From Dillenia suffruticosa (taxonomy: Eukaryota > Streptophyta > Magnoliopsida > Dilleniales > Dilleniaceae), in NCBI GenBank assembly GCA_033439265.1, contig JAVTVX010000035.1, positions 10,690,001-10,754,000 of the forward strand: a stretch of DNA of 64,000 nucleotides, read 5' to 3'. Under the pieces are notes generated by a model, which did no database searches, was not told the DNA's origin, and saw only the letters and a list, made by a program, of their open reading frames with translations. Both the position numbers and the translations under genes were made by a program. Shown in pieces: positions 58,604 through 64,000 of this stretch (its first letter is position 1; each line of letters starts with the position of its first letter).

Positions 58604-60626
58604 AAGGCGGTAGTCCGACGTTAGCTTCAATATTGCAGTTGTGTTAGGTTGTTTGCTTTCACATTTAGCTTGAGTTGCATGTGTAAATTCTCTAGTCCTT
58701 CACATACGCATAGGTTGTATAAGTTTGTCGAAGTTTTAATATTTTTGAGTTTTTCTGGTTAATTTCTTAATTTGGTGCATTTAAGGATTGTCAGTCTATC
58801 TTGTTTACGGTGTTAAAAGTGGTTTTATGTTTGATTTGCTAGTGCATAACATAAAGGCTAAGGTTATCAGCTCAAATTATGATGAATTAGAGCTTATGTC
58901 ATATGATCTATAATTAAATTACAAGTCTTTGAGAAACAAAATTGGTTGGGATTAGGACTGGGACTATGTTTAAATACGATACTAGTGTTGACGTTTAAAA
59001 CTCAATCTAGAATAGAAATCCTTGTAAGCAATATTGAATTATTCCGTATGGTATAAATACCTGTCACTGTTACATAATAATTTTGGCAACCACCAAATGT
59101 AGAATACAAGGTGCGATGATTTCAGCCAAGACGGCGGTGGCACTTCCACCAAGTGAAAAGCCCATTAATCCATCACTGGCCATTTTCATCGTTTCATATA
59201 TTCAATGTCTTTTGATGGCCTTCGGATCCAGTAATATTAAGGGTTCGCTTTCAATCTAAAAGTTTTGAATTTTAATTCATATTCTCTTCCTCTAAGACAA
59301 TACTTCCTTTGTGACCCCAAAAAAATGAAAAAAAAAAAAAAAAAAAGAGCTCAAAATGCCTATGACTACGATCGCAAACTTTAATTCACAATTTATTCAT
59401 GAATTTTTTTTTTTTTTTTTTTTAAAAATGGGGTCATTCTATCCCTTCTTTTTTGGGGGGAGGGGATTTCAAAGAATTGAATATGTAATTGATAATTTGA
59501 GTATCTCTCCAAAACTCATATTTGTTGAGAGAGATTTTTAATACAAAGTACTATTGATATAATTATAACTGTTTTTATCAAATTTCTAATTAAAAATATT
59601 AAGAATAAAATTAAAACAAGTTGAAATTATGAAACGCACCGGAGAAGTTGCAATTGGGAATTCCAGTTTCCAAGAAGCTTGGTAAGAATCATATATTCCG
59701 GCCTACTCCCCCACTGAAAAATTCAAAACTAGAGAATTTCAAGTTAGCAAATTCCACCAAATCCTAAAAAAACACCCAAAATTTCTTAGGTTATTACACG
59801 CAAAGTCATTGAGCAACGTTCCTAAGACTTGGCAAGTCAAGATGCGTCACGCAAAAATAGACTTCTAAAATTTAATTAACCATCCTTTCTTACGTGCAAG
59901 CCTCGAATTCAACCAATATTTTGTAATAACATTTTTAAATGTGTAATGCTATATGATCTAAATGAGTCATTGACCAATAAAATCAAATTTTAAATGTGAC
60001 GATCATATTTAAAAAAATAAAAAAATTTTTTATATTTGAATAATTTTAATTCGGTTGAAATGATAGATTCGACATAGAATTCCATAAATTTGGTTTTTCG
60101 ACTCATTTGCTTGCTTAAGTGTTGTTTCTGAAATCTTGAAATACATCTCCCTGGAAAGTTCAATCTTTGAATTATATGACAGAGTGAAACCTGCAAACAC
60201 TTACCAACCACCGATCGTAGAACTACACAAAATACCATGTGGACTTGCACCCCTAGTGTACAGTCTCTACTTGGATCGATAGAACAATAGAATTGGGTTG
60301 TGGTTTTGCAAACATAAGTGTTTGCAATGGAATGGGGATTTAACGAGTTTGCTATTGATTTTGAACACCAGTAAGGATCATTGCCATCAAATTGCTCCTA
60401 AGATTGGCTCTCTGGCATGATTCTTCTCTTTTTTGTTCTTCAACTCTCTCCGTCTCTTAGACTAATACCTCTGTCAATATTATCATTAAGAGAATTTTAA
60501 TATTCCCTAAAGGGTAGAGTGGTCTTGTCCAATTGAACCTCCTTCACTGCTCATCTCTTCAGAAGCTAACATTAAAGGGTCGTGCAGACATATCATTGAA
60601 AACAGGAGTCTATGGTCGACAATGCC
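58604..60626. other. 3' UTR and gene-free stretch
   Basis: Begins with the 3' UTR of the membrane-protein gene. It then holds poly(A) and poly(T) runs (59326-59346, 59405-59423) and AT-rich DNA. No gene is recognised. Confidence 0.5.
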
Positions 60627-61067
60627 AATTGCGGCCTCACAACACTCACTAATATCGTCATTGAGAGAATTCAGGAGATCTTTGGTCTAGAGGAAGAAAT
60701 TTTGCCTCCTAACCTTGAATGTCTGACAATAACAGATTGTGAAGCAGCCTGAGGGACTTATATATATGAGCACACATCTCTAAGTGAGGTCAAAATTTCC
60801 AAGTTCCCAAAGCATATGATGTGGTTTCCTTTCCACCCCATGCATACTTACCGCCTAAATCCTGACTTCTAGTCAGTCCCTTGAGATATCGATCGTCCTA
60901 TGCTTTTTGCCAAAAGAAGGCTGCCCTCCCTCACTTTTAAAACTAGATATCAGCAAGTGTCCACTGTTTACAGCCAAGTGCCTTCACGACAAAGAAGTGT
61001 GCCAGCCCTACTTATCCCTCATCCCTAATTTCTCTATCCGCCTAAAATTTATGTCTCACGAGGGTCC
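60627..61067 (+). pseudogene. NLR leucine-rich-repeat C-terminal fragment
   Basis: Three plus-strand blocks resemble the end of the LRR domain of plant NBS-LRR immune receptors. The first (60627 on) reads CGLTTLTNIVIERI and LPPNLECLTITDCEAA, then a stop. The second (about 60762-60815) reads YEHTSLSEVKISKFPK in another frame. The third (60926-61067) reads CPPSLLKLDISKCPLFTAKC and ends SLIPNFSIRLK, like the usual P.ISHIP.I.ID close. No NB-ARC or N-terminal domain is in the window, so this is a decayed fragment. Confidence 0.7.
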
Positions 61068-64000
61068 ATGAATCTGTAATGAGTATGCAGTGTATTCAGT
61101 CCAACACTATTAGTACACAAGTGTTTTTTTATTTTTTATTTTTTTAAACCCTTACATTGTTATAAGACGAAGCTTGGACACAGGTCGCAGGACTGTCATG
61201 ACAAAGTTGTAAAAGTTTCATACTAATCTTTTAAGTCATGTCATATTCAAAGGATTTGTTTGGTCGGACACATGCTCATTTCTAAAAGTGTCTTTACAAA
61301 CATAGTTGGTATACCATACACCATGTGTTCTTGAGTTCATCAGTTCTATGTTAGTTTTCTTCTCACAAAATGTTGTTCTGCTTCTTTCTAGTTGTCCCTG
61401 AGGTTCGTGAGTTAATCTCCATTCATTGTTGGAATGGAAGGAATACCTGAGCCTTCCCAATCTTTTAAACCTACAATATTGCAACAAAACAAACAATATG
61501 TCTGAACCATAAATGGTTAAACCACCTCTTCCCCGTTGATTTGTCCTGGCAGGACAGCTAGAGTTTTTCACTTTCCAATTTGTAATCTATTTCACAAGTA
61601 CTCTAGCAGTTAGGGCGGGAAATCTGTTAATCTTTCCGATGATGGATGATCTATTATCATCTTTCAGATGATTCACAATCACAGTTGGAAGTCAAAAGTG
61701 AACCTATAGACAGCGAATTGGCCCACAGAAATCTTACTTGTTCATACATGCATATTCAAGACATTGCCGGACTGAGCACAACAATTCTGTATTACCGAAG
61801 GTCTATGCTGTAGTTCATCTCTCTTTGCTTGATGACTGCAAGCATCTCAGGCCCATGACTATTCAAGGCCTTTGATTCAAAAGCATTCAACCATCATCTT
61901 TTACATAATCATGAAATGCAATCAACAATTTCAAAGGTCATAAATGAAGCACAAAGTCAATGACTTGTTATAATTCTTTCCTGCCACAATCTATCTAAGC
62001 AAACACCCCCAGGAAAAAAGAAAAAAAACAGGCCTTATCGTCAAATTTCTACCTTCACTTCTTTTTTAATGTTAAATAGCTAACATATCATCTCAAGTCA
62101 ATTATGACTTTTCATTTTTAACCCTAGAAGATAATAATAATCCAGTTTCAATGTTCAGCTGCACTGCAGAATTGGATCTTGCTTCGTTCTCCTGGCCGTG
62201 TTTTGCAAGGAATGCATAAATCTCGCTATCTTAGAACCATTTTCAACTTGCTCCTTCTGTTTGGTCCAAACTATCTTTGTGATTTAACCCTCCATCAGGG
62301 CCTATTTTTATCCTATATCTATCAGAATGTCCAAATTCAGTTGGTGCAGAAGGCAACAAGTCGATTGAAATTGTTCTGTTTGTTCACTAATGCATACTCA
62401 AGAGCTTCCTATTTTGCCCGCCTAGGGACCAACGAACTGTATTGCTTAAAAGTTTCATTTGGAATCGGATATCTGACGTTGTGGATTTTGTCATGCATTT
62501 GTCGAATCAAATGACCATGCCCCTTGCAAGCAATTATGGAAGGCGTTAGGTATTGATCATGTACACCTAAATAATTGGGTGCCCTCAACATAAGCATGTG
62601 ACATCCTAGAAAGTTTTTTCACGAATTGCTTCTCTGAATAAAAAAGGCAAACAGTCTCATGCTGTTAATTTTTCATCATGACTCATTTTTCAGGCATTTT
62701 GTTCTAACTCTATGAGAGGCTTATTAGGATTTCTTACCGAAGGTAAAACGGGAGTTTTTTTAGTTTAGTCTAAGAGTTAAAAGTCCTGGAGGCAACATGG
62801 AAGTTCCAAGAATAGCGAATATGAAGTGTTATGTTATTGCATGAGGCCTGTTTGGAAAAGTTGTGTTAGACTCCGACAAAGTAGAGGCATCTTGAAATTA
62901 CCCACTGCGGAATATACTTAAAGTGATCTTTATTTGTCTGTATCACCTAATTCAATCATTTCCAGCTGGAAAAATATGCATTATGGGATATAAAGAACGA
63001 ATATTGCCCTTGCTAGGGCAAATGGATCTTTTTTCCAAATGAAAAGATGGAAACCATGAACATTGCGATTGTTGCTTTGCTATGCATTTCCATTTTCACT
63101 AAAAATCCAATCCAACAGGTCAAACTCTGTTTAGGGCTTCAAATGGACAGCTAGGTATTTGCTTTTCCCATTTTTTTTTTCCGTGGCAATCAAGGCAAGA
63201 CTCACAGACAAGAAGGTAAGGAAAAAATAAATAAATAAAGCATGGGTACCAAGATTAGATAAGTGCAGGGAACCAAATAATATGAGTTGCTTCTTGAATA
63301 CCCCTTGCTTTTTATTTGCCTTTTCTTTACTATTTAACCACTTTGTCCATGTGATGTCCTGCCTAATCAGCCTTATTAGGAACCCCAAATAAGGCTCATA
63401 ATCAGCCTTATTAGTTTGAGGACTTGAAATCAACTTAATTGAAGTCAAAGCAAACCACCTGCACTTCCTTAGTCTTTCTGGGGTTTCCAAAGTTGTCTAG
63501 CAAAGCTAAAATCTGTGTTTCTGGAAGGCAGCTTTACCTATTATAACGTTTCCGAGTGTAAGTTCAAAAATTAAAAAAAAAAAAAAAATTGCCTATTTTC
63601 ATGGCACGAGGCATGGAGTACGGACATCAAGGGAGAAGCAAAGAAATTCTAATTAATCTAGTGGATATTAAGAATATTTTGTGGTAGGTGGGTCTAGGGA
63701 TGGACTGAAAGCCTAGGTGTGAATTTTCTTCCATAGAATGTGGACTTCTAGAGGAGTAATTATTTAAAGCGTGGTCTTTCACATATGAAAATGATTGATT
63801 CTCATCTTGCAATTTTCTCAATCTTTCTTCATTTTTGACTTTTATGCTATTGCATTATCCAATTTAATCATTTTTTTGTTATCCAAATTTAAGTTATCTT
63901 TTATGGTGATGTTCATCATGTCATGATCATGTTTTGATGCCCCACTGGGTGGTCGAATTTCTTTTGTACAAAAAACACTCAAATTTCTGCTCATGCCGCT
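61068..64000. other. Gene-free right end
   Basis: Frames of up to 119 codons occur on both strands, but none shows a recognisable domain, signal peptide or splice-consistent partner. An uncharacterised gene cannot be excluded near 62180-62515. Confidence 0.45.

Noticed and set aside
61236..61571. 111-codon minus-strand frame
   Set aside because: No recognisable domain, no splice partner and no homologue I can name.
1..64000. CRISPR arrays, rRNA genes, free-standing tRNA genes or bacterial-type operons
   Set aside because: None was seen. tRNA-like boxes occur only inside SINE bodies, and the direct repeats are microsatellites or tandem duplications.

Overview
The window is plant nuclear DNA, most likely from a eudicot. 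It is AT-rich, with short exons split by GT-AG introns, plant-specific gene families and plant-type retrotransposons. Three protein-coding genes look intact, all on the + strand: a plastid-targeted SAM-dependent methyltransferase (27358-32506, 8 coding exons), a PLATZ zinc-binding transcription factor (37296-38598, 4 coding exons, the first holding only the ATG), and a five-pass membrane protein with a signal peptide (54058-58603, 9 coding exons). Nothing suggests that the three act in one pathway. They are neighbours in a repeat-rich region.

The left 26 kb is mostly mobile DNA. A broken LINE on the minus strand (2707-7331, continuing at 15094-15600) is split by a nearly intact Ty1-copia element (7332-15093) with 380-bp LTRs, a CTGCA target duplication, a tRNA-iMet primer binding site and a 1342-codon gag-pol frame. 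A decayed relative of the same copia family lies on the + strand (18979-26162), with both LTRs, a mutated primer site and a deletion removing the RT core. Between them lie a TIR element (15737-16204), a 138-bp duplication carrying CTT arrays and a perfect 95-bp tandem duplication.

The most interesting observation is in the copia leaders. Both the young and the decayed element carry a homologous basic ORF between the 5' LTR and gag (164 aa at 13185-13679, minus strand; remnant from 20503, plus strand). In both, the ATG lies just behind a conserved branch-point-like and AG 3' splice-site-like sequence. The young element's leader also holds three TGACGTCA palindromes spaced exactly 12 bp and a cluster of strong GC-rich hairpins, two of them mutually exclusive.

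The right half is gene-poor. It holds two SINEs with perfect 11-bp target duplications (one in PLATZ intron 3 at 38032-38160, one at 45826-46012), an internally deleted copia fragment (41897-43172), a 1.05-kb non-autonomous CACTA-like element (50182-51229), a decayed NLR leucine-rich-repeat fragment (60627-61067), microsatellites and long AT-rich stretches in which I see no gene.
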